Made by a program: the position numbers and the translations under genes | From: UBA2336 sp964404445 | GTDB taxonomy: Bacteria > Bacteroidota > Bacteroidia > Cytophagales > Cyclobacteriaceae | Assembly (NCBI GenBank): GCA_964404445.1 | Contig: CAYOJW010000003.1 | Coordinates: 620,001-684,000 of the forward strand | Reading direction: 5' to 3' | DNA: 64,000 nt | The notes under the pieces: model-generated | Seen by the model: only the letters and a program-made list of their open reading frames with translations | Databases searched by the model: none | Told to the model about the DNA's origin: nothing | Shown here: in pieces, positions 1-8,648 of the stretch | Numbering within the stretch: the first letter of the stretch is position 1 | How the letters are laid out: each line of letters opens with the position of its first letter

Positions 1-2
1 CA

Positions 3-1979
3 TTGGTATCGAACCAGGTGTTGGAGGAGGTTACCATCGAAGGATGGCGCTCCTCCACACGGATGGATCAAATGCGGCCTATCAACACATCTATCATGAC
101 AGAGAAAGAGTTGTTTAAAGCCGCCTGTTGTAACCTGTCCGAAAGCTTTGAAACCAACCCATCGGTAGATGTAGCCTTTACAGATGCCATTACCGGAACA
201 CGGCAGATTCAAATGTTAGGATTGGCCGGCCCTAATACCATGATTTCGATCGAGAATATGCCGGGTGTTCGCGGGCTTGCCTCCAGCCAGGGCATACAGT
301 TGATTCCCGGTACGTGGATTAACTCGATGGAAGTTACAAAAGGCACAGGTTCTGTTGTAAATGGTTATGAGAGTATTGCCGGGCAGATAAATGTCGAGTT
401 GAAAAAACCCGAAGACAGCGAAAAACTCTACCTGAATGGTTACATCAACCAATCGGCACGGTCGGAGTTGAACGTGGACTATACAGCCCATATAAACGAC
501 AAGTGGGCTACTACATTTTTACTGCACGGCAGTATGCGCCCGGTAGAAATGGATGAGAACGGGGACTCGTTCCTCGATTTCCCGACCGGTGAGCAGTTAA
601 ACTTTATTAACCGCTGGGTCTATCACAACGGTAAAGGCTTGTTAGGGCAAATCGGTATTAAAGTGCTTTCCGATACCAAACAAGGCGGACAAAAAGGGGG
701 TGACCCTGGCCGCTATGGATTAGAAATCAATACCAAACGCTATGAACTATGGGGCAAGTTGGGCTACCAGTTTGCCGATAAACCGTATAAAAGCATCGGC
801 CTTCAGCTTTCCGGAACATGGCATGAACACGACAGCTATTATGGTTTTAACATGCATAATGCCGATGAGAGGTCGTTTTATTCAAACCTGATCTATCAGT
901 CGATTATTTCAAATACATCGCATAAGTTTAAGACGGGTATTAGTTTTTTGTATGACGATTACGATGAGTTGCTTGTGGTACAGAACGGGATTTTTTTTGA
1001 GCGAGATATTGGCAATGTTCTTATAGCGATCAATAGTTTTGATCGTACAGAGATTGTACCCGGAGCATTCTTTGAATACACTTACAACAGTCTTGAAAAG
1101 TTTTCGATGGTAGCCGGTGTGCGTGTCGATCAGCATAACTTGTTTGGTACATTGTTTACCCCACGCCTGCACCTGAAATACGATTTCACGCCCACAACAT
1201 CATTGCGGGCATCGGCAGGGAAGGGTACACGTGTAGCGAATGTAATTACCGAAAACACCGGAGTGTTGGCTTCGGCCCGTACGTTTGTGTTTTCAAATCT
1301 GCAAAGCAGGCATGCGTATGGTTTTAAACCCGATGAAGCCTGGAACTACGGGGTAAACCTGTCGCAAGAGTTTACGTTGGATTACCGTTCAGGCTCTGTT
1401 GTGGTAGATTATTTCTATACCGATTTCACCAATCAAACCGTGGTTGATCTGGATAACACGGCACGCGAGGTGAGGTTTTTCGGGTTAACCGGCAAGTCGT
1501 ACTCGCATAGTATGCAGTTTCAGGTTGACTACGAATTGTTCAGACGATTTGATTTACGCATGGCGTATCGATGGCTCGATGTACGCACCGATTATACACA
1601 AGGGTTGTTGTTACGCCCTTTGATTTCGCAACACCGTGCCTTTGTTAACCTTGCCTACGCAACAAAAAATAAGTGGACGTTCGACTATACCGTGCAATGG
1701 TTAGGTAAGCAACGGTTGCCCGATACTTCCGATAACCTGCCGGAATACCAGCGCCCTGCGTATTCGGATGGTTATGTTTTGATGAATGCGCAAATCAGCA
1801 AAGATTTCGGTGAGAAGTGGAGTGTGTATGCAGGTGTTGAAAACATCACCGATTTTAAATTAGACGATCCGATTGTTGCCGCCAACGACCCGTTCAGTTC
1901 AAACTTTGACGCCTCAATGGTTTGGGGGCCGGTGTTCGGCCGAATGGCCTATGCAGGTTTCAGGTTCAGGATTAAGTAA
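3..1979 (+). CDS. TonB-dependent outer membrane receptor, metal-associated type (5' partial)
   Basis: This is the C-terminal 658 residues of a TonB-dependent receptor; the reading frame is open to the window edge and the first codon (TTG) is not a real start. The visible part begins in the plug region. The CCNLSESF stretch near residue 42, followed by a conserved TDAITGTRQIQMLGLAG-like segment, is typical of a Bacteroidota receptor subgroup often found beside heavy-metal (copper-like) transport genes. The rest is a 22-strand-type barrel rich in alternating aromatic residues, ending in GFRFRIK. It would import a ligand across the outer membrane using TonB energy. The N-terminal signal peptide and any carboxypeptidase-like domain lie upstream of the window. 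The metal assignment rests on family resemblance only. Confidence 0.85.
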   Translation: MVSNQVLEEVTIEGWRSSTRMDQMRPINTSIMTEKELFKAACCNLSESFETNPSVDVAFTDAITGTRQIQMLGLAGPNTMISIENMPGVRGLASSQGIQLIPGTWINSMEVTKGTGSVVNGYESIAGQINVELKKPEDSEKLYLNGYINQSARSELNVDYTAHINDKWATTFLLHGSMRPVEMDENGDSFLDFPTGEQLNFINRWVYHNGKGLLGQIGIKVLSDTKQGGQKGGDPGRYGLEINTKRYELWGKLGYQFADKPYKSIGLQLSGTWHEHDSYYGFNMHNADERSFYSNLIYQSIISNTSHKFKTGISFLYDDYDELLVVQNGIFFERDIGNVLIAINSFDRTEIVPGAFFEYTYNSLEKFSMVAGVRVDQHNLFGTLFTPRLHLKYDFTPTTSLRASAGKGTRVANVITENTGVLASARTFVFSNLQSRHAYGFKPDEAWNYGVNLSQEFTLDYRSGSVVVDYFYTDFTNQTVVDLDNTAREVRFFGLTGKSYSHSMQFQVDYELFRRFDLRMAYRWLDVRTDYTQGLLLRPLISQHRAFVNLAYATKNKWTFDYTVQWLGKQRLPDTSDNLPEYQRPAYSDGYVLMNAQISKDFGEKWSVYAGVENITDFKLDDPIVAANDPFSSNFDASMVWGPVFGRMAYAGFRFRIK

Positions 1980-1990
1980 TGAGTTATTTG

Positions 1991-2052
1991 TTGTCAGTTG
2001 ATAGTTGCCGGGGATAAAACCTATGAGTTAACTAATAACTATCAACTGACAA
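1991..2052. repeat. Inverted repeat between convergent genes
   Basis: A perfect 16-base inverted repeat has arms at 1991-2006 and 2037-2052 around a 30-base spacer. It fills the gap between the convergent receptor and CHAT genes. The sequence (GTCAGTTGATAGTT and its complement) belongs to a GTTATCAGTTGTCAGTT-like type of dispersed intergenic repeat. A related fragment lies near 22680-22695. It could act as a bidirectional transcription barrier, although there is no T-run beside it. Confidence 0.6.
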
Positions 2053-2069
2053 CTGATAACTAACAACGA

Positions 2070-4622
2070 TTAAAATCCAATCAACACAAACGGTGCCCAA
2101 TAGTAGGGGGCGGCATATTGTCCGTTTTGCAACAGTTTAAGTTTGGCTTGTCGCAGGGCTTCGCTGTAACCCTGTTGAGGGTTGTTAAGCCAATGCGTGT
2201 AAAAATCTGTCATCAGGGTAGCGGTAGAGGCATCGGCAACGCTCCAGTACGAAACAATTATGCGTTGCGCACCGGCATATACGAGCGCACGTGAGAGGCC
2301 AATCAAACCTTCGCCTTTCGAGATTTTGCCAAGCCCCGTTTGGCAGGCCGACAGCGTAACGAGATCAGCGTTTAATTCTAAGTTATATATTTCACCGGCA
2401 TAGAGTTCGCCATCATCGGCAGGCGAGCCGGGATGTAAATAAATGCGCGATAATTCGGGCTTGCTTTCATCTACAATTCCATGCGTGGCTAAGTGAAGTA
2501 AGGTATAATTTTTCAGGTTACTGTTTTTGATTTGGGTTTCATTAGCTGTTTCGTTCAGGTAAATTAAGTTGTTGATTTTCTTTCCGTTAAAGAGATTGGC
2601 AATTGTGGTTACTTCATGCGAAGTGCCGGGTAGTTCAGGCAGGTTACCCGTGGCAGAAAATGAAACAGGCGCACAAAGCAATGCTGTATGCTGTTCTGTT
2701 TTTGTTGGCTTTTTCTGTAAGGCCAAACCGGCCGAAAACTCATACCGAATGCTGAATCGTTGGATGAGGTACGACTGGGATTGAAAGTTTTGAACCGTGG
2801 CTTTTCGGGTGATCAACGCCTCAAATGGAACAATTGATAACCGGCCGGTAGGGATGATCACGAGGTCGTTCACACTTCGGGGTATATTTGTTGGGATGAG
2901 TAATGGGTACAACTCACCAGCGGCACGGGTAAAGGCATTGATTTCCTGAAAATAAATTCCGTTTCGCAAGCCGGTAATGTACTTGTTAAATTCTTCGGGC
3001 AATGCGCGTGATGTGATAGTGAACTTTTGCCGGGTGATCGTGTACAGGTAAAGTCGGTTGTTTTTTTCGTCAATGAAGTAGCTGATTAACGCGGTGTTGG
3101 GATCGAGGTTTTCCCTGATTTTTTGTGTTGATGGAATGGCTGAATTGTACTTGAGGTTAAAATATTCAGTGTATTGATTTTCAAGCATTTCTGTAAACTC
3201 AGCATATAAACGATTTAACTCAAAGACGTCTTCTCTCAGTTTCTTTTCTTCACCATCGCCCGGCTTTTGTGCCAGCTTTTGCGTGGCCAATGCGAGGTTG
3301 GCTTTGAGCAGTTTTTCTTCCTCTAACAGTGCAGCGGGTATATTGGCGAATGATTTGGCTTGGGTGTCGGCAATGGCATCCTGCAATACAGCCGACTTAC
3401 TTTTTTCTGAAAAATAGAAACTTAGTTCGCGGTATTTTTTCCGGTTGCGAAAGGCCACTTCACTCAACCTGTAAGCGATACGTACGCCATCGGAATAGGT
3501 TTCGCTGGCGATAACGCCTAACGTTAATTTATCGCTTTCGCGTGTTGTGGTTTGTCGCAGTTTATCGATCAGTGTGTCGGCAGTTTGAAGGGTAGCGAGC
3601 GCTAACGTAAGGTCGGTTTCACGAAGTGTTTTTAGGGTATAACGGCTTTCAAGCACCTCGGCCTTATACATGAGCGAGTATAACAATTGTATGCCGTTAT
3701 AAAAGGTTGCGATTTGCGGGTTGGTGGTTGTTCCGGTACTGTTAAAATCAGGCACATTTGCCTCGATAGCTTGCTGGTAATGCTGAATGGCTTCGTTGAA
3801 TTTTTGTTGTACCAATTTTTCATTGCCCAAGAGATTATGGATATACGCCAGGTCAGGATGTTTTTTGCCTTGCGATGCCTCGTATTGCGTTACTGATTTT
3901 TCGTAATACTGAAGCGCGGCTTGCTGGTTGCGCATACCCGAATATGTTTGCCCCAGTGCCATGAGTACATAAGCCTTGTTCGGATGCGCTTGCGGATAAA
4001 TACTTTCCCATGTTTTTAACGCAACTTCGTAATGGGTGATGGCATCGCCATAAAGTTTATCGCGGTAGTAGGCGTAACCTAAGTTAGTGTTTGCGATGGC
4101 CATTTTAGCGTGGTCGGGCGGTTGTAAATTTTGATAAATGCCTAACGCTTTCTCGTAATAGGTAATGGATTTGTCGGTATCGATGTGGGTGTAAACCAAC
4201 CCTAAATCGTTATAGGTAGCGGCTATTAATTCGTGGGTTGGTGGAAGCAGTTGCTCACGAATGCGCAGGGCTTGTAACAGATGTTCTTCGGCCTGGTCGA
4301 ACTTGCCTGTTATCCGGTAAACGTTGCCGATGTGTACGAGTGCTTCGGCCATGTTAAGCCCCTTATCGTTTTGTTGAAGGAAACCGTTTAGTGCCTGTTG
4401 CAATATATCAAGGGCGTGGTCGTAGCGGTTTTGGTTCAGGTATAGAAGTCCGTAATGCGTTTGCACATTGGGCAGCGATGAGTCGAGCGTTTTCAACACG
4501 TTTTCAGCTTCGGTATAACGGCCGTTACGGATCAGTGAATCGGCCAACGCCAAATTGGCTTGTTGCGCATGGACAGTGATACTGCCAATGGCGAAAATTA
4601 GGATGAGGGTTTTCTTCATCAT
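2070..4622 (-). CDS. Secreted TPR-CHAT domain protein (caspase-like peptidase family)
   Basis: This is an 850-residue protein with an N-terminal signal peptide (cut after about residue 19, VHAQ). At least six tetratricopeptide repeats follow up to about residue 290, then a helical linker, then a CHAT domain over about residues 560-850. The expected catalytic dyad is present: His714 in HLATHG and Cys760 in SACQTG. CHAT domains are caspase/separase-fold cysteine peptidases, often regulated by their TPR region; here the signal peptide places the protein outside the cytoplasm. The gene begins with two consecutive ATG codons. Its first ATG overlaps the stop of the upstream barrel-like gene by one base (TGATG), so the two are probably translationally coupled. 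The substrate is unknown. Confidence 0.85.
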   Translation of the reverse strand: MMKKTLILIFAIGSITVHAQQANLALADSLIRNGRYTEAENVLKTLDSSLPNVQTHYGLLYLNQNRYDHALDILQQALNGFLQQNDKGLNMAEALVHIGNVYRITGKFDQAEEHLLQALRIREQLLPPTHELIAATYNDLGLVYTHIDTDKSITYYEKALGIYQNLQPPDHAKMAIANTNLGYAYYRDKLYGDAITHYEVALKTWESIYPQAHPNKAYVLMALGQTYSGMRNQQAALQYYEKSVTQYEASQGKKHPDLAYIHNLLGNEKLVQQKFNEAIQHYQQAIEANVPDFNSTGTTTNPQIATFYNGIQLLYSLMYKAEVLESRYTLKTLRETDLTLALATLQTADTLIDKLRQTTTRESDKLTLGVIASETYSDGVRIAYRLSEVAFRNRKKYRELSFYFSEKSKSAVLQDAIADTQAKSFANIPAALLEEEKLLKANLALATQKLAQKPGDGEEKKLREDVFELNRLYAEFTEMLENQYTEYFNLKYNSAIPSTQKIRENLDPNTALISYFIDEKNNRLYLYTITRQKFTITSRALPEEFNKYITGLRNGIYFQEINAFTRAAGELYPLLIPTNIPRSVNDLVIIPTGRLSIVPFEALITRKATVQNFQSQSYLIQRFSIRYEFSAGLALQKKPTKTEQHTALLCAPVSFSATGNLPELPGTSHEVTTIANLFNGKKINNLIYLNETANETQIKNSNLKNYTLLHLATHGIVDESKPELSRIYLHPGSPADDGELYAGEIYNLELNADLVTLSACQTGLGKISKGEGLIGLSRALVYAGAQRIIVSYWSVADASTATLMTDFYTHWLNNPQQGYSEALRQAKLKLLQNGQYAAPYYWAPFVLIGF

Positions 4623-5560
4623 CAGAAACGATAAGAATAGGTTATAGACGAAACCAATTTGCGCGTTAAACCATCGGGGTTAACATCGCGTTGCACGATG
4701 CTATGCCCTACGAGCAGTTTAATTCCTGATTTAACATTGAAATTATAACCGGCCGTACCAATGCCCGACAGGGCAAGACCTCTTGCACCATTCGGTTTTG
4801 AGTGGTTCTCTGTATCGATTCCAGGATCGATGATCTGATCGTTGGTGATGCGGTAGATGGGCAACACGCCTAACGAAAAATTGAACCGCGAATATCGGAA
4901 GTTGCGTTCAACGCGCAGCATCACATCAGTACCCCGTTTTAACTGGTTGGCCTTTGGATAATCGCGTATGTAGGCCATGTCTTCACCGCTGTTTTGCCAT
5001 GCTCCCCACAAAAACTGGTTGTTGTTTTTGTTGAGCGGTATTTGAATGCCGGTGGCAAACAACCATTTTTTATTGATAACCGACAGGCCGGCAATGGCAT
5101 CGAATGTGCCGAGGCTGGTTTGGTAGTACATGGGCAGGGGCAAACCATTTTCGGTTTTGTCTGATTGGTTTGTTGGTATTTTGCTTCCAACGGATACGTT
5201 CACATCAAACTTTTCGAACGATAAAACGGAACGGGTGAAACACAACGATATGTCGCCCATGCCCGATGTATTGGCAAGCCTTCCGGTTACGGCCTGAAAC
5301 GGCAGTTTTACCTGCACAAAATTTTTCTTTCCGATACTCAGGTTGGCATCTAACGTGGCCACATAAACGATGGGAGTCATGGTCGTTTTTCCACGATAGA
5401 AACTTAACTCGATCGAGTGCATGCGTACCGGGCTGAGTTTATTAAACGGCTGGTCGGGCTTCATGGCGCCCATAGTGCAAAAGCCGGCATCGCTGCACCC
5501 CTGCGAATACGAGAATTCTGCGCAAACAAGGCATACAAGCACGATTAATGCTCTCTTCAT
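4622..5560 (-). CDS. Predicted outer membrane beta-barrel protein
   Basis: This is a 312-residue protein with a signal peptide (about residues 1-19, ending FSYSQ). A short Cys-containing segment (GCSDAGFCTMG) follows, then alternating hydrophobic strands and a C-terminal YRF, the usual ending of an outer membrane barrel. It resembles phenol-degradation-transporter-like barrel proteins of Bacteroidota, which are often annotated only as transporter. Its stop overlaps the start of the TPR-CHAT gene, so the two probably form one unit. The start lies downstream of the terminator at 5584-5617, so it needs its own promoter, which I could not identify. The cargo is unknown. Confidence 0.65.
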   Translation of the reverse strand: MKRALIVLVCLVCAEFSYSQGCSDAGFCTMGAMKPDQPFNKLSPVRMHSIELSFYRGKTTMTPIVYVATLDANLSIGKKNFVQVKLPFQAVTGRLANTSGMGDISLCFTRSVLSFEKFDVNVSVGSKIPTNQSDKTENGLPLPMYYQTSLGTFDAIAGLSVINKKWLFATGIQIPLNKNNNQFLWGAWQNSGEDMAYIRDYPKANQLKRGTDVMLRVERNFRYSRFNFSLGVLPIYRITNDQIIDPGIDTENHSKPNGARGLALSGIGTAGYNFNVKSGIKLLVGHSIVQRDVNPDGLTRKLVSSITYSYRF

Positions 5561-5583
5561 AGGTTTGGTATTTCTCTAAAATA

Positions 5584-5617
5584 GAAAAAAATAACCCGGA
5601 TGAACAAACCGGGTTAT
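5584..5617 (-). terminator. Rho-independent terminator after the M23 peptidase gene
   Basis: A perfect 9-bp stem (5591-5599 with 5609-5617, ATAACCCGG/CCGGGTTAT) has a 9-base loop and is followed on the minus strand by a run of seven Ts. It lies 25 bases past the stop of the M23 peptidase gene and separates it from the barrel/CHAT pair. Confidence 0.85.
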
Positions 5618-5641
5618 CGATGATTTTCGGATCGTAACGGA

Positions 5642-6622
5642 TTACATCCCTAACGACTGGTTTTCGATGGATGAAAGCTCTACGATTTTTTCGTACTCGG
5701 CAGGTGTGAGGTCGTTGAAGAAATAATGTACCGGGTTGATGAGCACTCCGTTCATCATCACCTCGTAGTGCAGGTGTGGCGCGGTGGATATTCCGGTATC
5801 GCCAACGTAGCCGATCAACTCGCCACGCTTAACATTTTGCCCTGAACGTACAGCAAAATCGTGCATGTGTGCGTACCGTGTTTTATACCCAAAGCCGTGA
5901 TCGATAACGATCATTTTACCATAACCGCTAAACTTTACGCTCACTTCTTCAATTTTGCCATCGGCTGTTGCATAAATGGGCGTGCCAATGGGTGCGGCAA
6001 AGTCGATGCCGGTGTGTAACTTTTTAACCTTGTATATTGGGTGGATGCGGAAACCAAAACCCGAAGCGAGCGCCACTAATTGTTTGTTTGATATGGGCTG
6101 AATGGCCGGGATGGCCGCATATAGTTTTTCCTTTTTCTCGGCCAGGTTTACAACTTCATCTTGCGATTTGGACTCGATGTACAGTTTGCGTTTGAGCTTG
6201 TCAACCTTTTCGAAGAGGTTAACCAATACATCTTCCGAGTTTAAATTTTTCTCACGAATATCGGTATAGCGTTCGGCACCGCCTACACCGGCATTGCGCA
6301 CGGCTTTATCGATAGGTTCTGTACCCAGCACCACGCGATAGATGTTATCGTCACGGTCTTCAACGCCTTCCAGCGTTTTGTGCATGATTTCTACTTCCTG
6401 GTTTAGTTGCGAGTAGTAAAACTTCAACTCGTTTAATTCGTTTTTGAGCATGAGTTCTTTGGGCGACTCAAAATAGCTCATATAGAAAAACAACAGGAAA
6501 CTCGACATAACGGCCATCAGGGCAATTAAGCCTAAGGTGTTGAGAACGATGTCGGATCTTTTGGTTTTAACCCGCTCGTATTTACACGTTTCGGTGTCGT
6601 AGTAATATCTGATTTTAGCCAT
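5642..6622 (-). CDS. M23 family metallopeptidase, membrane-anchored (LytM domain)
   Basis: This is a 326-residue protein counted from the ATG that gives MAKIRYYYDTETC, the conserved start of this Bacteroidota family; an in-frame ATG four codons upstream is less likely. One transmembrane helix lies at about residues 27-49, followed by a coiled-coil-like periplasmic stretch and a C-terminal LytM/M23 domain. The zinc ligands are intact: H203 and D207 in HTGID, H252 in YAHMH, and H283/H285 in HLH. Such proteins are zinc endopeptidases that cut peptidoglycan cross-links, or activators of other hydrolases when degenerate; here the metal site is complete, so activity is likely. It is transcribed alone and ends in a clear terminator. 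Confidence 0.92.
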   Translation of the reverse strand: MAKIRYYYDTETCKYERVKTKRSDIVLNTLGLIALMAVMSSFLLFFYMSYFESPKELMLKNELNELKFYYSQLNQEVEIMHKTLEGVEDRDDNIYRVVLGTEPIDKAVRNAGVGGAERYTDIREKNLNSEDVLVNLFEKVDKLKRKLYIESKSQDEVVNLAEKKEKLYAAIPAIQPISNKQLVALASGFGFRIHPIYKVKKLHTGIDFAAPIGTPIYATADGKIEEVSVKFSGYGKMIVIDHGFGYKTRYAHMHDFAVRSGQNVKRGELIGYVGDTGISTAPHLHYEVMMNGVLINPVHYFFNDLTPAEYEKIVELSSIENQSLGM

Positions 6623-6815
6623 AAAAACCTGCAATTATACGCATTGTCTGGCTCTGGTTAAGCCATGAATCTGTTACGCCCGGTAAACGGTATTTGTTAC
6701 AGATTTACTGCAAAAATGGCCGTTAAGGGGGTGTTATTAACGATAACCTTAGCCGGTGCCACAAAGATAGTATTAATTTACAAGTTAATCGGCAAAAGGC
6801 TTTCCGGCAGGTGGT

Positions 6816-7123
6816 TTACTGTACTTTCAAATCATCGGGGTTTTGCCGGGTATCAAAAATAGCTGCAATGAGTACGATGCTGTACTCAGCAATAATCTTA
6901 TAAACAATTTTGTAATTGCCGGAAACCAAATAACGATAATTCATAGAAGCTACGAGCGGATTGGTTTCCGTTGAGCCTATTTCGGGAAACTGCGATAAGT
7001 TTTTTGTTTTATCGTAAATACTGGATTTGATCGACCGGCAATTTTTATGCTGACAGTCTCTTTATAGTATTCGAATACTTCTTTTAGTTGATACTTAGCA
7101 AGTTCACTCCAGACTACTTTCAC
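6816..7123 (-). pseudogene. RelE/ParE-type toxin, frameshifted
   Basis: Reading from a GTG at 7121-7123, the first ~31 codons give VKVVWSELAKYQLKEVFEYY and on to IAGR. This is the N-terminus of a RelE/ParE toxin, after which the frame runs into a stop. Shifting the frame by one base at about 7030 gives the rest of the fold (IKSSIYDKTKNLSQFPEIG, then NYRYLVSGNYKIVYKI and IAAIFDTRQNPDDLKVQ), ending at TAA 6816-6818. The total of 308 bases is one short of 103 codons, so a single-base deletion explains the break. It lies two bases after the intact antitoxin gene. A sequencing error would have the same appearance; otherwise this is an inactivated toxin. Confidence 0.8.
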
Positions 7124-7125
7124 TA

Positions 7126-7365
7126 TTACCAGGTTTCAGATTCTTTTTCTAAATCCTGTTGAAGAGTGACTTTGCCCTGACGGTATTCCAGTTCGGATTT
7201 CTCTAACATTGCCCGGTATGCTTCTGAACTAATCGGTTTTAAGTTTGCTTCGTATGATGCTTTTATTGATTGATTTTTAAGGCTCTCGATTTTCGTAATC
7301 ATCGATTGGTCTTTTAAGCGGGTCAACCATTCAATAAGTTCAACTTTCTTTACGGCTATATCCAT
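7126..7365 (-). CDS. Antitoxin of a RelE/ParE-type module
   Basis: This is a 79-residue acidic, helical protein (MDIAVKKVELIEWLTRLKD...) resembling the small addiction-module antitoxins that precede RelE/ParE toxins in Bacteroidota. I chose the ATG three codons inside the longest frame because it gives the usual MDIAxKKxELI start. The stop is two bases before the start of the toxin, the normal operon order. The partner toxin is frameshifted, so the antitoxin may now be an orphan. No DNA-binding domain is obvious from sequence; autoregulation is known in this family but not shown here. Confidence 0.75.
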   Translation of the reverse strand: MDIAVKKVELIEWLTRLKDQSMITKIESLKNQSIKASYEANLKPISSEAYRAMLEKSELEYRQGKVTLQQDLEKESETW

Positions 7366-7422
7366 GGCTCTCAAGTGTTACGCTTGACAAAGATAAAAGA
7401 TTTTTTATATCCTTAAACAGGT

Positions 7423-8457
7423 TTAAATCTTGGTATTGATGAGGTTAGCACGCCCTTTTTTAAACACCTGCCTGCCTTTGTTTACGCCCTGACGGATTGC
7501 CTTCTGGGCTTCTTCGGGCAGTTCCAGAATATCTTTACACTCGGTTGAGCAACATCCGTTAAACTGTTCGGCACATTCCTTACATTGAATGAACAACAGG
7601 TGACAGCCATCGTTTTTACAATTCGTGTGATCGTCACACGGCTTGCCGCACTGGTGGCAGTTGCTGATGATGTCGTTTGAAATGCGTTCGCCTAAGCGTT
7701 CATCGAACACAAAATTTTTCCCGATGAATTTGTTTTCGAGGTTTTGCGCTTTTGCGTCCTGCGCGTATTTGATAATGCCGCCCTCTAACTGAAATACATT
7801 TTTAAAACCAATGTGTTTGAACCACGCACTTGCTTTCTCGCACCGGATGCCGCCCGTGCAATACATCAACAGGTTTTTGTCTTTCTGGTCGGCCATCAGG
7901 TTTTCAACAACCTGAAGTTCTTCCCGAAAGGTATCTACATCGGGGAGGATAGCATTCTTAAAATGACCCACTTCACTTTCGTAATGGTTGCGCATATCAA
8001 CAATTACCGTGTTGGGGTCATCGGCCAACTTGTTAAACGCTTCGGCATTTACGTGTGTGCCGCAGTTGGTTACATCAAACGAATTGTCGTCAAGCCCATC
8101 GGCTACGATTTTTTTACGAACCAATATCTTGAGTTTAAAGAACGATTTGCCGTTGTCTTGCACGGCAATGTTCAGCCGCACGTTGTTCAAAAACGAAATG
8201 GTGTACAGTTGTTTTCGGAATGCCTCAAGGTTTTCGGTGGGCACGCTTATTTGCGCATTAATGCCCTCGTTCGCCACGTAAATGCGCCCTAAAACGCTTA
8301 GGTTATCGAATTGCCTGTACAGATCATCGCGGAACTGCGCTGGATCTAAAATGTGGTGGTACTTATAAAATGAAATAGTGGTGCGAGCTAATTGCTCGGC
8401 CTGGGCAAGTTTCTCCTTGAGAACTTTGCCCTCAACGCGGTTGTGTAAATGTGCCAT
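7423..8457 (-). CDS. trhO: tRNA uridine(34) 5-hydroxylase TrhO (rhodanese family)
   Basis: This 344-residue protein matches the TrhO/YceA family, which hydroxylates the wobble uridine of certain tRNAs using molecular oxygen. The order is an N-terminal acylphosphatase-like domain (about residues 20-110), a rhodanese domain (about 125-225) with the active-site loop YCTGGIRC, and a C-terminal Cys-rich zinc-binding region (CHQCGKPC ... CKECAEQFNGCCSTEC). The start chosen is MAHLHNRVEGK; an upstream in-frame ATG would add 21 atypical residues. The gene is single, with no obvious operon partner. Confidence 0.92.
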   Translation of the reverse strand: MAHLHNRVEGKVLKEKLAQAEQLARTTISFYKYHHILDPAQFRDDLYRQFDNLSVLGRIYVANEGINAQISVPTENLEAFRKQLYTISFLNNVRLNIAVQDNGKSFFKLKILVRKKIVADGLDDNSFDVTNCGTHVNAEAFNKLADDPNTVIVDMRNHYESEVGHFKNAILPDVDTFREELQVVENLMADQKDKNLLMYCTGGIRCEKASAWFKHIGFKNVFQLEGGIIKYAQDAKAQNLENKFIGKNFVFDERLGERISNDIISNCHQCGKPCDDHTNCKNDGCHLLFIQCKECAEQFNGCCSTECKDILELPEEAQKAIRQGVNKGRQVFKKGRANLINTKI

Positions 8458-8562
8458 TTTATTTGAGTTTCTTTCGCAGGAAAAACCAAATAATGCCCAA
8501 AAATACGAAAACATACGCACTATATTTTAAGGATGAGTAAATCTTTATGATGTGCACGTGGT

Positions 8563-8592
8563 TTTGTTTTTTACCCTTAGTGCTTAATTTTG
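8563..8592 (+). promoter_or_regulatory. Bacteroidota-type promoter for the TlpA/GH92 pair
   Basis: A TTTG at 8563-8566 and a TAATTTTG at 8585-8592 (consensus TAnnTTTG) are separated by 18 bases. This fits the -33/-7 pattern of Bacteroidota sigma factors. The start codon follows 56 bases after the -7 box. Confidence 0.5.
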
Positions 8593-8648
8593 ACGAGATT
8601 GCCTCTGATACAAAACGTATTCTTTTTTAAAAGACAAATAATTGATGT

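Noticed and set aside
6665..6862. A 65-codon plus-strand frame
   Set aside because: It lies opposite the end of the frameshifted toxin and has no support.
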